A DNA stretch of 64,000 nucleotides from Mixophyes australis (GCA_036250195.1 JAVHZZ010000006.1:187673850-187737849); one strand, 5' to 3'; positions 22,933 through 33,540 are shown, counted from the first letter of the stretch. Notes: generated by a model from the letters alone, not told the origin. Translations and numbers: made by a program.

Positions 22933-23676
22933 CTAGGACTTGTTCAAAAGTGCCTGAAGATACTGTGCAACCACATCAGCAGAATCCCAAGGGACTACTC
23001 TAGCTTTGAAGGCTCCCTTTTGTTTTTCTTCCATCTTTCTGATCAGTTTATGCATGGGATAATTTTTTCGAGGGAAAGCAACATCGGTGGAAGTAAATAC
23101 AACAGATGGGCAGAAATCATTGGCTCCATCTCCAACATACAACAGGTTTTCAAACATCACTCCTTCTTGGGATCGCTCATTGAGGTACTCAGTCAGGATC
23201 TTCCTCTTGCACATGTTTGCTGGGCACTGTGAGCAGCTATGGGTATGGTAAGGTCCTAGAGTCAAGTATCCACTTTTTTCCACATTAGTAGGGTTGCTAA
23301 TTACCCTGCGGAAGAGTGAATCATAACCATAGCTTTTCAAATTGCTCTCAATACCAAACATGTTGGCATCAGATATGAGGATGATCTCAAACCGATCTTG
23401 GTTCCTGGCCAGAAAGCGAAAAAGAGTAGGCATTCCAGGAGAGAGTGGGATTTTTTCATACATCGATTTGAGGTCGACCAACCTCACACCTTTATCTCCA
23501 AGATACTTAAATACCCTTTGCATGTACTGGTTGTAAAAGCCATCTTGGAAAGTCTCACGCAACCAATCAGGAAGCTCCTGCTCCGGTGCCACCTGGGTCA
23601 CTGAATCATCACTGTTCTCATTGACAATTGTCTCGTCAAAGTCGAAAACCAGGAGGTATTTTTGGGTGGCTGCCAT
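22933..23676 (-). CDS. PHOSPHO1: PHOSPHO1, phosphoethanolamine/phosphocholine phosphatase (main coding exon)
   Basis: The frame encodes 247 residues from an ATG at 23,676 to a TAG at 22,933-22,935. It is a HAD-superfamily phosphatase. DFDET at residues 12-16 supplies the nucleophile and acid/base aspartates, ISDAN (101-105) is motif II, and VGDGANDFCP (181-190) is motif IV. YMQRVFKYLG, IPLSPGM, CPANMCK and VAFPRKNYPMH identify PHOSPHO1 rather than PHOSPHO2. In vertebrates it releases phosphate from phosphoethanolamine and phosphocholine inside matrix vesicles to start skeletal mineralisation. The human protein is 267 residues with an alternative N-terminal extension. Here the frame is open up to GTGATAAAG at 23,685, next to a splice acceptor, so an upstream exon may extend it. 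No frameshift or lost catalytic residue is seen. Confidence 0.96.
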   Translation of the reverse strand: MAATQKYLLVFDFDETIVNENSDDSVTQVAPEQELPDWLRETFQDGFYNQYMQRVFKYLGDKGVRLVDLKSMYEKIPLSPGMPTLFRFLARNQDRFEIILISDANMFGIESNLKSYGYDSLFRRVISNPTNVEKSGYLTLGPYHTHSCSQCPANMCKRKILTEYLNERSQEGVMFENLLYVGDGANDFCPSVVFTSTDVAFPRKNYPMHKLIRKMEEKQKGAFKARVVPWDSADVVAQYLQALLNKS

Positions 23677-23685
23677 CTTTATCAC

Positions 23686-23710
23686 CTACATGTCAAAAAA
23701 ACAACACACA
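23686..23710 (-). promoter_or_regulatory. Splice acceptor of the PHOSPHO1 coding exon
   Basis: On the minus strand a T-rich tract (GTTGTTTTTTTGACATGTAG) ends in AG at 23,687-23,686, nine bases before the ATG. This fits the vertebrate gene structure, in which nearly all PHOSPHO1 coding sequence is in the last exon. The intron therefore runs towards higher coordinates. Confidence 0.75.
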
Positions 23711-24109
23711 ATGTCACTGTCAGTAATCTGCATGAGCAAACAATTTTGCATGTCATCCTGGCAGTTATAATCTGTACCTTGTACGACAGCTAGGTGTCAG
23801 TGTAGTTATCTCTTGCTCTATTCACTCAATCAACCTGGCCCGTGCTATGTGAGCTATAGACAACTCTATCTGCTAATTAGTGCCAATACATCTGGGTCTT
23901 TGCAGCACAGTGAAATGTGACAAGCCATTGAGACTGAGGGATAAATGTTACAAATAACTGAAATTCCATGTATGAAAAAAAGTAAACATCAGAGTATTAA
24001 CAAAATAGATAAAAACGGTAGCGTCCTTAAAGTTATACCTAAGCATATTTATTAGATCCATTTAAAGAAAAATAGGGGGGAAAAGCACATTAAAATATTG
24101 AGGCGCATG
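23711..24109. other. Probable PHOSPHO1 intron, no feature seen
   Basis: Sequence immediately upstream of the coding exon. No further PHOSPHO1 exon is recognisable, as expected if upstream exons are non-coding or very short. Confidence 0.45.
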
Positions 24110-24770
24110 TTCAGAAACAGACTATACGCCAAGTGCATGCAATAAATTTGTGAACGTAAATGACACAACAATGTACAATGTACAGCAATGGCGTGCCATG
24201 GTCAAGTGCATGCACAGTCATTCAATTCAAGTTCTGGGTATCTATCAGGTAGGTGATGTTTAGCCGGATCACTTGCACCAGCTATAGGGCGGTGTAAGTG
24301 CCAATTGATAGTGATGGGGGTCGCAGATACATGCCAGAACACATGTTTGCAAATTAGTGGTTCTATATCAATAGCTGATGATGATGAGAGCAACCGTAAA
24401 AGTGCATTTTATGTACAGTAGGCATTAATAACATCCTGACAAATATATTTCATGGTAAAATAAAATATATAAATGTATTTTTATTCATGATTATAGTATT
24501 AACTGCTGTTAATGTATTTTAATTTTTTTGGTGTGTGTGTTCTCATGGGACTTCTGCACATATGCTTTGTGCATATCCTGCAGTGTGTGTTGTGTCTGCA
24601 TACGGCAAGTAGCACATAGCCAGAGTGTTACTTACACCCGTATTCAAATGGAGACATTAATTCAGGCCCGCTTCTACTTGAATACAGAGGCGTATGTGCG
24701 TGCAATTTGCATCCGATTTTAGAAAACGCAAATTGCGTTTACTTTGTGTTCCGTAATAAATCAGGTGCAA
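24110..24770 (+). repeat. Dispersed repeat family 2, copy 2
   Basis: It is co-linear with 8,755-9,560, sharing GCGCATGTTCA, AAAAGTGCATTTTATGTACA, GGCAAGTA, TTACTTACACCC and ATTCAA landmarks. It lacks the SINE present in copy 1. It ends near AAATTGCG. Confidence 0.6.
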
Positions 24771-24827
24771 ATCTGCGCTAAAACAATACATAGCGACCAA
24801 GCAGTCATTTGTTTATATTGTATAATT

Positions 24828-25212
24828 CGGTGGTAGTCAGTTTAACGATACTGACTACCCTGACAGAGGACAGAACGGCATGAGGAGTGCGATTACCTAG
24901 TACACGACCTTCCAAGAAAACTACTGATCGCAATCCGGATGACTTCATATTCCAATTGACTGTCTTGTAGACTGCTGAAAATGAGGTGATTAGAAAAACC
25001 GACTTCTCTTAAAGCGCCGCTGGACGGACCCGCCTGTAAGTATTATCTTAGGGGTTAAGGTTAGGATTAGGGTTAACCCTAACTTCTAACCCTAGCAGCC
25101 CTAACCCCTAAGATAATACTTACAGTAAATAAATAACAAACGGGTCCGTCCAGCGCCGCTGTTGTTCTGTCCTCTGTCGGGGTAGTCAGTACCAATAATT
25201 GGTACTACACCC
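24828..25212. mobile_element. Fold-back MITE with telomere-like core
   Basis: The 385-bp element is flanked by perfect 8-bp duplications GTATAATT (24,820-24,827 and 25,213-25,220). Its outer arms (GACTACCCTGACAGAGGACA and complement) and inner arms (GCGCCGCTGGACGGACCCG and complement) are inverted repeats. At the centre, AAGTATTATCTTAGGGGTTA leads into TTAGGG-like repeats that face CCCTAA-like repeats at about 25,047-25,115. The 8-bp duplication suggests hAT-type transposition. No protein is encoded. Confidence 0.88.
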
Positions 25213-25220
25213 GTATAATT

Positions 25221-25841
25221 TGCACCATACAAATTTTTACATATAAAAAGTAATTGATTTATTACTGTGGTTTTCCTGCAGAAATACCAACTTTCCCTCA
25301 TTGTGTGAATAAAGAAAGATATAATCAAAGTGTTCCAGTCAATTTGGTTTTTAGCCATGTATACTAAGAGTGGAATTAAGTAAAGTTTTTTACATTATAA
25401 AAAAATATATACTATTTCTTTTTTTTATTGAAATGATTGTATAAATCATAACTTGTCATTATTTGATAATTAAGAGCTTATCTGTTTTTTTATTTCATTT
25501 TCTCTCATTAACATATTGTATAAGGCTTTAAACCATTGTTTTTTGTGTGTTTCTAATTAGTACTAAGCAGTTCTAAAGAAGTGTACATTTTGATTAGTAA
25601 ATGAAATGGTACAATGAGATAAGGAACTAAAGATTAGTCATAAGTATAGATTGATGTGTTAATTATAGATCTAGCACAGGTTTAGTAGCAAAAACAATCA
25701 GAAAACTAGAATGAAAATTGCTGTGCACAGAAGACTGATGATGGAATGGAAGAGTTAGCCTTTGCGTTACCAGTATATGAAATGGAAAGGAGTGGGAGAA
25801 GCAGCAGAATATCCATGGGCATCATTTATAAAGTGCACTAG
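25221..25841. other. No gene seen
   Basis: AT-rich sequence between two MITEs. Nothing further is supported. Confidence 0.5.
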
Positions 25842-26267
25842 GGACCTCATTTAGAGTTGGACTCAAAGTCCGTTTTAGGCGCATCCAACAAAAAAACACC
25901 ACCACACATGTGCAGAAAGCACCAAATCCGCCTGCATCTTGGACGCAATTAACACTTGCGACAGCTTGCGACTCACTACTAGAGAATGGGAGGAACGCGG
26001 AATTGTGAAGGCGTGACCATGTAAATGCATCCTAGTCGCAGTGAGGCGCAGACGCAACACACGTCAAAACAGGGCTAAAGCTGTGCGGCAGGAATTAGGT
26101 GGCGCAAGCGGTTAGCTAGCTGCAGGAACTGCTCACAGCTCCGTAGGGTATTAAGAGTGGGACGCAACTGGGGTTGCTTGTCACTCGTAATATCCTACCA
26201 AGCTGTGGCACACTCCCACTCCTACACTTCTTACACGGACTTTGCGTCCGACTCTAAATGAGGTCCT
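25842..26267. mobile_element. MITE with ~30-bp inverted termini
   Basis: The 426-bp element begins GGACCTCATTTAGAGTTGGA and ends, inverted, CGACTCTAAATGAGGTCC. A TAG duplication flanks it (25,839-25,841 and 26,268-26,270). The interior is CG-rich relative to its surroundings and encodes nothing recognisable. A 3-bp duplication favours PIF/Harbinger-like mobilisation. Confidence 0.85.
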
Positions 26268-26270
26268 AGA

Positions 26271-27010
26271 TGTGCAGCAGGAAATGCTTTGGTCTTACAT
26301 CTGTGCACCTAGTACATAAAAAGGTGCACACCTACTTTCCACGCTTCTGGAAGATTCTGCTGCAAATTAGAAGCGTGACTAGGTTTGCATTGAGGAAAAA
26401 TTTCAAAAGAGTAAGTGTGAAAAAGTGTAACAGTCACATCAAACGCCCAACGTTCTATCCCTTTAGAACAAGCCCACTAATTAAATTTTAGTGCACCTAG
26501 AAATGTGTTTTCTGCCTAATGAAATGTAAAAAAATGCATCCTACTATAAATATAGGACGAGTCTTTATCTCCATCAGATCTGAGATGGTGCAAAAGCCAA
26601 ATGTTTTTTCGGAGCAGAAATGACTGTGCGTCTCTCCGCATAGCAAACATCACCCTCTCCACTCCATTCTCTCATTGTAATAATCTTGCTCTGTAAAATG
26701 AAATTGCATTTTTGCACTGCGCCACAAAGTTTAGTAAGGATCGCTGCTTTAGACCTGCCCAACTCCTCATTAGCCGAAGCAAACTTCTATCTGCTGCAAT
26801 ATTGCTCCGCAAACCCATACACTTTAGTGAAGATCTAGGTGCAACTGTGAAAATTGAGGCTCACTGCTTCACCAAAGATGATTTTGCAATGAGCCTTGGC
26901 AATTTTGCGTTAAGAAAATGAAGCTCTACAACTGGCGACAAAGGGATGGGGTATTCCTACTGAGTAATAAACATTATGTATCTATATTAATGAAGCTAGT
27001 TATATTTCTT
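26271..27010. other. No gene seen
   Basis: No supported coding frame or repeat boundary. Confidence 0.5.
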
Positions 27011-27017
27011 ATCATAT

Positions 27018-27325
27018 CATCATCAGTTATTTATATAGCGCCACTAATTCCGCAGCGCTGTACAGAGAACTCATTCACATCAGTCCCTGCCCCATTGGGG
27101 CTTACAGTCTAAGTTCCCTAACATACACAGACAGACACACAGACTAGGGTCAATTTTGATAGCAGCCAATTAACCTACCAATATGTTTTTGGAGTGTGGG
27201 AGGAAACCAGAGCACCCGGAGGAAACCCACGCAAACACGGGGAGAACATACAAACTCCACACAGATAAGGCCATGGTTGGGAATTGAACTCATGACCCCA
27301 GTACCATTGTGCTGCCCACTAGGCC
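27018..27325 (-). mobile_element. tRNA-SINE, near full length
   Basis: It runs from the CATCATCAG tail and TTATATAGCGCCACTAATTC to a tRNA-like head, seen on the minus strand as a degraded GGCAGCACAATGG-type start with GGTCATGAGTTCAATTCCC resembling a tRNA B box. ATCATAT flanks both ends (27,011-27,017 and 27,326-27,332). Confidence 0.9.
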
Positions 27326-27329
27326 ATCA

Positions 27330-27560
27330 TATATTTATCAATGATATTACGCAGCTGTGTACAGAGAATATGCAGTCATTTACAGTGGTTCCTACACCAT
27401 TGGAGCTTTCAATCTAATTTCCCGACCAAACACACACAGGCTATGTTCCATTTTGTCAGAAGCCAATCAATGTATCTACCAAGAGGAAACCGGAGCAATA
27501 TAGGAAACCCACACAAACACAGGTAGTACATACAAACTCCACACAGATTAGTACATTGCA
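27330..27560 (-). mobile_element. tRNA-SINE, old diverged copy
   Basis: Directly after the previous copy, the same block order recurs with about 25-30% divergence: CTGTGTACAGAGAATATGCA, ATTGGAGCTTTCAATCTAAT, GAGGAAACCGGAGCAATATA, then CATACAAACTCCACACAG. The tail and head are eroded. Confidence 0.75.
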
Positions 27561-29099
27561 AGACAGTCCATAGTATCACCATTTACTCTACTAAAATGAT
27601 TGTTGACACAACTGTTCCATGAACCCAATGCACACAGCTACACAGAATGCTGACACTCAAGATAAATAATAAAAATGAAACTGCCGACTCTCTTAATGAA
27701 TTTTTTATCTATCTATTTCTGTCCTTTATATTAGCATATGTTTTAGTGGAGTTTGTTGCTGTATATAATAAACTGTGTTTTTATAATAGTTCCATATGTT
27801 CTGATATTCCAAATAGTTGAAGTAGGGAGCCAGGATCTGGAATAAAAATATAAACTCTTTTTAAATATAAGCCTCAGTCAACTAATGTTTACATATTATC
27901 ATAATTTTTTACAAATTATACACACGGCTACAGACAACACTAAAAAAATATCAATCAATAACAAACATTGCAAATTATATATTCTGGAGCTAGACACTAT
28001 AGGAGCCAGTGGAAAAGGTTTATCCATACAGATGTATACATGACACCGAAAGGATAAACAAACAGGACAAAAGGATAAATTGGAATCTTAGTTACATAGA
28101 GGGAAATTGAGAGGCATATGCACCAAAATGTTTGAAGATGGCCTCATTTTATAAATTGCGTAATTAGTATACGGAGACTTTTGCCTGGGACACAAAGTTG
28201 CAAATTCATTTCCCAAATTTCCCAATTTAAGAAGCTCTCAACTTCACTAGGAGTTATACAGCTACTTTATGTCTCTCTTCCAATAATAGAGGTGCATTGT
28301 AGTCAGCAGATAGCCTAGCTGAGTCACTCTGCTATCCTACTCCATGTAATGCTATCTCTGTGACATTATATGTTGATTTTATTGGCACATCCGATAAAAC
28401 AAAAAGTGCCCCACTCCTGTTGAGGAATAAAATCACAGGAAAGACAGATTAGTAATTTATTACTGCTGCATATCCTCAATGTCAGAGAAGGAAACAAAGA
28501 AAGAGAGGGTTAAAAAGGAGTTTATAGGGGATGGGCGGTATAAGGGGGAAAGGTGTAGCGCAGGATGAAAGCAGAGATCACTGTCCTTGGAAAAAGTGCT
28601 TCGTTTCCATGGGACTATCCAATGAATCTGACATCTGAACACCTTATTGTTAGTCACATAATATCATCCTGGTCTATATTACACTGTTATCACAACTAAT
28701 AAAGAAGCAAGCACATAACATTCATTGTCACATAGAAACAATGTCAATTAATTTACTCCAGGAACATTCCTACTGCTGTCATGTTATCACTGAGGTCAGA
28801 GCAAGAGTCCCTCAAAAGTCCCCTACTGCAGCAAGTACAGGTCTGATCCCTTGTCCTCAGTGCAATATATATATAGAGCACCTTTGGAAGCATTGACATC
28901 ATCGGGTATTTTTAGTGCTTGTCCCCTAAACCAGATGGCTGCTTTCATCATGCCCTCTATAATTTTATATCATATTGTATTGTCCTCCCCCTGTACCCAG
29001 TGGTCGATCCCACTCCTTGCTTTGCCCTCTAGCAAGTTAACCCCCTCGTTACCCCCAAATGGAATCTCCCCGCATGCGATACCGTGAAGGTCAAGAAGA
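27561..29099. other. No gene seen
   Basis: AT-rich sequence to about 28.7 kb, then more balanced composition. No coding frame or repeat family is recognised. Confidence 0.45.
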
Positions 29100-29430
29100 C
29101 AGTCCAAGTCATACACGGGGGTATTGTCAGGACTATCTTACGTTCTCTTCTTTATGGCCGCTCTCGTCTCTCCGATTAGATGATGTTCTGTCGGTCTGTT
29201 AGCTCGCCCGATATTTTTATATCTAGAGGAGAACCGGCTGCATCGCAACGCATCACGCGTAGAGCAGCCAATGGGGGAGCTCAGTAGTGATCAGAGGACG
29301 CCGCAACAGGGACGGATGACAAACACCCCACGGCAACAAGTCCCGCCCACTTCCATTCACAAGCTGCCATGTGGGCGGGAGGTGAAGCTTGTAGACACGC
29401 CCACCGCTGGTGACAACCCCTCCCCCGACA
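29100..29430. promoter_or_regulatory. CpG-rich patch with CCAAT and GC boxes (candidate promoter)
   Basis: CpG density is clearly above the surroundings (for example CGTCTCTCCGATT, CATCGCAACGCATCACGCGT). It contains a CCAAT-type box (AGCCAATGGGGG at about 29,268) and three GC/CACC-box-like sites (CCCGCCCAC, GTGGGCGGG, ACGCCCACCG) at 29,342-29,405. It lies 5.5 kb upstream of the PHOSPHO1 exon on that gene's strand. An LTR or a CpG-rich transposon could look the same. Confidence 0.3.
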
Positions 29431-30338
29431 GCTTAAGTAACAGGCAAAGCCCACCAGCCATCATCATCGTGTATTGATGCTATTTAGAGTTATTGTATGG
29501 TGGTCAGACACCCAGCATTGAGAGTGATGTTCCACGTAGAAAGAGTTCCCTGTTCTATGGGCTGTGCCCAGAGATCGGCTGATGCCAGCCTTGCCAACCA
29601 TCAGTACATTTACTAAAAGTGAATACCACAGTGCGCTGATCTGTATGGAAAACATATAGAATATAATAAAAGGTTGTCATTGATGAGAGCAGCACACTGA
29701 GCTACGTCTCAATCTGGTCTAACAATATTCTATTTTCTGTCTCTGACACATATTATGTTTAGATATGCTTCACTATTACATAAATAATGTCACTTAAAAA
29801 GCGCTACCTGCTTTTCAATTAAACTAAAAATATTAGTGGAAAATTATTTATGATAAGTAAGATCCCCGATGACTGGTTTCTGAGGGCGTTACAGGTTCTC
29901 TCTGCTTTGAACCGGTTTATATCAGTCAGTTCCTTTACATCCCCGTCCCCTCCTCCAGCCTAGCAGCCTTATCTACACGTGTAGACGAGACAGATAAACA
30001 GCAGTGCTAACTGCATAGTGCAAAGATCAGCTCTCCCTTTTTATTATAGCTAATCCATTCCATCAGCAGGTGGACAGTGACTAATGATCCAGTCTACATG
30101 GGGCCTATTTGCCAGGGAAAATGTGTTTTCTCTAGAGCTTAATACTGCATTACTCTTTATACATCTAAGTGGTAACTGCAAGTGATAACCCCAGCATTAA
30201 GCACAAGTGTGGGAGGGGCACATTTAACAAGTATTTCTGGATGGTGTTAAAAATGCTTTATATTTAGAATAAAACATTTTCTATCATATTAAAGTTCAAA
30301 TTATATTAATTATTACAATTAAGCTTATGAATGTAATT

Positions 30339-30369
<31 letters not shown>

Positions 30370-30719
30370 AAAAAATATAATATATAAATATAAGTTCTAT
30401 ATTATTTATAATGTGGTTTATGTTTGTTTACCTTGTTCACAAGACAAAGTTTTGCGTTCCACTTAACTTGCACTTTCTGCCCAGTACATCTGCGGAGGCG
30501 GATCATGGGCAAGCATATGCAAGCTGTGTACAGTAGGGGTTGTGCAATGTATCCTGCCTTCTGGAGATGCAACTTATTTAGAGTTGGGAGTATCTTTTGC
30601 CTCTCCTGAAGGCCTAGTGTAAAAATACACAAAGCTGAGGATGAGAACGATCAGCACATATCTTTACTAGTTAAAAAAGAAATAATTAAAAAAAAAAATG
30701 TTGTCCCCTTCCCCTAAAA
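29431..30719. other. No gene seen; includes a TA/TG microsatellite
   Basis: A short (TA)n(TG)n microsatellite occupies about 30,339-30,370. Otherwise this is AT-rich sequence with no supported coding frame. Confidence 0.5.
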
Positions 30720-30889
30720 TTAGTAAACATCACCAGTACTATAGCCTGGGCTGGTTACCAATAAAGGAGGAAGGAAACAACCAAGGGGGCCCCCCAGGAT
30801 TGGGCTGGTCTTCTGGGGAGCCGGGGTATTCCCCGGTGGGGCCGGATGCCTGATAGCTCCGCTCCCTTCGTTGGTTTGGGAGCAGGATA

Positions 30890-31095
30890 CTTTTTTAAAA
30901 AAAAATAAAAAAAATACCTCATCGCAACGTCTGCGCCCCTCCTCCTTGCTCCGTTTGCACTGAATGTCAGGCGTGACATCATCATGGCTGACATTCAGTG
31001 AGGAGCGGTACAGAGAGAAAGAAGCCAGCATGCAAAAAAAGAAGTCAGAAGAGAAGAAAAGAGGTGAAAGAAGCCAATAGAAAGGTAAGTAAAGG
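30890..31095 (+). repeat. Module shared with the hAT-like element at 55 kb
   Basis: This matches about 55,225-55,475. Common blocks are a CTCCTCC stretch, GAATGTC(A/G)GGCGTGA(C/T), (A/G)TCATCA, an AAGAAGAGAAGA-type purine run and AAAGGTAAGT near the end. It suggests that the segment from about 30,720 on belongs to a related non-autonomous transposon, though no terminal repeats were identified. Confidence 0.5.
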
Positions 31096-31109
31096 AACAG
31101 AGGCAAAGG

Positions 31110-31530
31110 GAGGAAAGCAGCATGGCACAGAATGATGAAGGGGGGATGTAGATAGGCACAGAGTGACGAAGAGGGGGGCAGAAAGGCACAAAGTGATGAA
31201 GGGGGGTGGAGCAGCATGGCACAGAGTGATGAAGGGGGGAGCAGCATGGCACAGTATGATGAAGGGTGGAAGCAGAATGGCATAATGTGATGAAGAAGTG
31301 GAAGCAGCATGGTACAGTGTGAAGAAGGGGGGGGGGAAACAGCATGGCACAGTGTGATGAAGGGAGGGGGCAGCATGACACAGGGTGATGAAAGGGGGGA
31401 AGCAGCATGGCACAGTGTGATAAAGGGGAGGAGCAGCATGGCACAGAATGATGAAAGGGGGGAAGCAGCATGATCACAGAGTGATGAAGTGTGATCATAA
31501 GGAGGCACAGCATGGTGATGAAGGGGCACA
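31110..31530. repeat. Minisatellite, ~31-bp unit
   Basis: About 13 imperfect copies of GCAGCATGGCACAGTGTGAT plus a GAAGGGGGGA-type purine run. Long open frames on the minus strand here arise from this array. Confidence 0.9.
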
Positions 31531-31534
31531 GTAA

Positions 31535-31840
31535 TGTGTGTGTGATGGCACACACACAACTGTGGGCTTGTGGCAATGTAATGTGGGTGATGCACATGGG
31601 GCTTGTGGCAATGTAGTGTGTGTGTGTGTGATGGCACAATGGGCTTGTGGCAATGTCGTGAGTGTGTGTGTGTTTGTGATGGCACAGTGGGCTTATGTCA
31701 ATGTAGTGTGTGTGTGATGGCACAGTGGGCTTGTGGCAATGTAATGTGTGTGTGATGCACAGGGGGCTTGTGGCAATGTAGTGCGTGTGATGGCACAGGG
31801 GGCTTGTGGCAATGTAATGTGTGTGTGTGGTATGTGGTAG
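31535..31840. repeat. Minisatellite, ~40-45-bp unit
   Basis: About seven copies of GTGATGGCACAGTGGGCTTG followed by TGGCAATGTAATGTGTGTG. It directly abuts the previous array and ends just before the gypsy gag relic. Confidence 0.88.
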
Positions 31841-31859
31841 CTAATTAATGGGTCCTCCA

Positions 31860-32480
31860 GCCACAGCAGCCCCCGCTCTTCCGGCTATTCTCTGCCTCTA
31901 ATCTACGATTGCCCTCACCACAGAAGTTTGACGGGGTTCCAAAAACCTGTTGTGTATTTCTAAACCAGTGCTCGATTCAGTTTGAACTGCTTCCGTAGAA
32001 TTTCCCTACTGGCCGAGCCAAAGTTGCCTATATTATCTCCTTGCTCTCTGGACAGGCCTTGGCCTTGGCATGCCCACTCTAGGAACGGGATGATCCCATC
32101 TTTCACAATAGTGCGACCTAGATCTCGTCCTTCCGGAAGATCCTTGATGTGTCAGGTTGGTTTTCCTCAGCCGCTACCAGTATACTGAGACTCTGCCAGG
32201 GCTCCCAATCCATTTCCCAGTATGTGATCCAGTTCCCCACTCTATCATCTGAACTTCGTTGGAATGACGAGGTCCTCATCGCTGCCTTTTGGCAGGGTCT
32301 CTCGGATCACATAAAAGATGTTCTGGCCTCTCAAGAACTACCTACAACATTGGAAGCCTTAATCTTCCTCTGTCACTGAGTGGATACCCGCTTCAGAGAG
32401 AGGGTGTCTGAAAAGGATGCTCCCGTCAGGCTTGCACCCCGATTTCATGCTCCAATTCCTATCGATGAGCCTATGCAGAT
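31860..32480 (+). pseudogene. Ty3/gypsy element 1: gag relic
   Basis: In shifting frames the sequence encodes QKFDGVPKTC, then QCSIQFELLP, FPTGRAKVAYIISLLSGQAL and, from about 32,165, a run through SISQYVIQFPTLSSELRWND and AAFWQGLSDHIKDVLASQEL. This is the capsid-like gag domain of vertebrate chromovirus-type Ty3/gypsy elements. Several stops and frameshifts are present. It continues into the protease segment. Confidence 0.8.
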
Positions 32481-32639
32481 CGGCCGATCCAGACTATCTC
32501 CCGAAGAGAGCCAACAAAGAATCTCCAACACCCTCTGAAGCTACTGTACTGAGCCTGGGCATCTCATGGCCTCTTGTCCCAAACGCCAGTGAAATGCCAT
32601 GACCTAATCTGCTCCGGGGAGGTCAGGCTTAAAAATCCG

Positions 32640-33035
32640 ATACCGTCCTCTGCCCTCTTGGACTCCGGAGCGCCAGGGAACTTTATTTTCGCCGCCTGAG
32701 TGAAACATCATCTTCTACTGAACTTCTTGACCGGCCTTTTGTCATCACCGCTATTGATGGTAGCCAGATTGCCAATGGAACCATCTATCATCAGACTAAG
32801 TCCCTCACTCTCTGAGTAGGGGTCTTGCATTTTGAGACAATCTCGCTCTTCATCCTGCCTCAGGTCACCAACCCACTTATCCTGGGCCTTCCCTGGCTCC
32901 AACAGCACTCCCTTTCTATTGACTGGTCCTCCTCTTATATCCTTGCCTGGGGGCCTCTCTGCCATTCCCGCTGTCTTCTTCAAGTTAAACCCCTGCAGGC
33001 TGTGACGTCAGTTGCAGAAGCCTCAAAACCTTCTC
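32640..33035 (+). pseudogene. Ty3/gypsy element 1: protease relic
   Basis: The LLDSGAPGNFIFA motif at about 32,655-32,692 carries the retropepsin D-S-G-A active site (32,661-32,672). A second part (32,825-33,010) encodes PLILGLPWLQQHSLSIDWSS, the flap-distal end of the protease that leads into RT. Stops separate the two parts, so it is inactive. Confidence 0.8.
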
Positions 33036-33039
33036 TGAA

Positions 33040-33540
33040 ATAGAAATAATAGGGCTGGCAGGCTTGGTCTTCTAAATCTGCAGTCACATTGTACTGACGC
33101 TAATGAGGATGTTGATGAGGATGATGTTGTTTGTGTAAGACCTGCACCAGTGGAAGCAGTTCTTGCACATGATAAGAAGAAGGCCATTGTCATGCCTGGA
33201 CATCAGACCAAAAAATCCACCTCTTATGTGTGGAATTATTTTTACCCAAATCCTGACAACAGTTGTGTAGCCATTTGTAGCATTTGTAAAGCCACAGTAG
33301 TGTAAGCATTTGCTGCTGTTTCATCAGTATAGTACAAAATGTTTGTAATCTGTAATTTACGTCAAAGGTACCTAACTATACTATAACATTTTGGGAATTG
33401 GGGCTTATTCGAAGCTCTGTGATGAACTTGCTTTTTGCTGTGAATTACAATGGCTCTTTTTAGTGCATTATCTGGCACCCTGGATTGGTCTGGGTCTGAT
33501 AAAAGCACTCATCCCGATGGGGGGGGGGTCAGTGCTCATC
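33040..33540 (+). pseudogene. BED-type zinc finger remnant of a hAT transposase, inside the gypsy element
   Basis: This block interrupts gypsy protease/RT homology. It contains an acidic GAGGATGTTGATGAGGATGA stretch and, at about 33,210-33,300, a frame reading SYVWNYFYPNPDNSCVAICS followed by ICK. That fits a BED zinc finger (aromatic W-x-Y/F then C-x2-C). The histidine pair is not visible. BED fingers begin many hAT transposases. No terminal inverted repeats were found. Confidence 0.5.

Noticed and set aside
22933..23685. PHOSPHO1 starting at a GTG at 23,685
   Set aside because: GTG is not a usual vertebrate start, and it coincides with the first exon base after the splice acceptor. The ATG at 23,676 is the first methionine in the exon.
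25047..25115. Interstitial telomere or chromosome fusion point
   Set aside because: The telomere-like repeats are few, imperfect and lie exactly at the centre of a fold-back element with 8-bp target duplications, so transposition explains them better.
30720..31723. Long minus-strand open frames (321 and 242 codons) rich in His, Pro, Ser and Cys
   Set aside because: They are translations of the two tandem minisatellites and low-complexity sequence at 31.1-31.8 kb. The repeating peptide exactly follows the DNA repeat and there is no domain.
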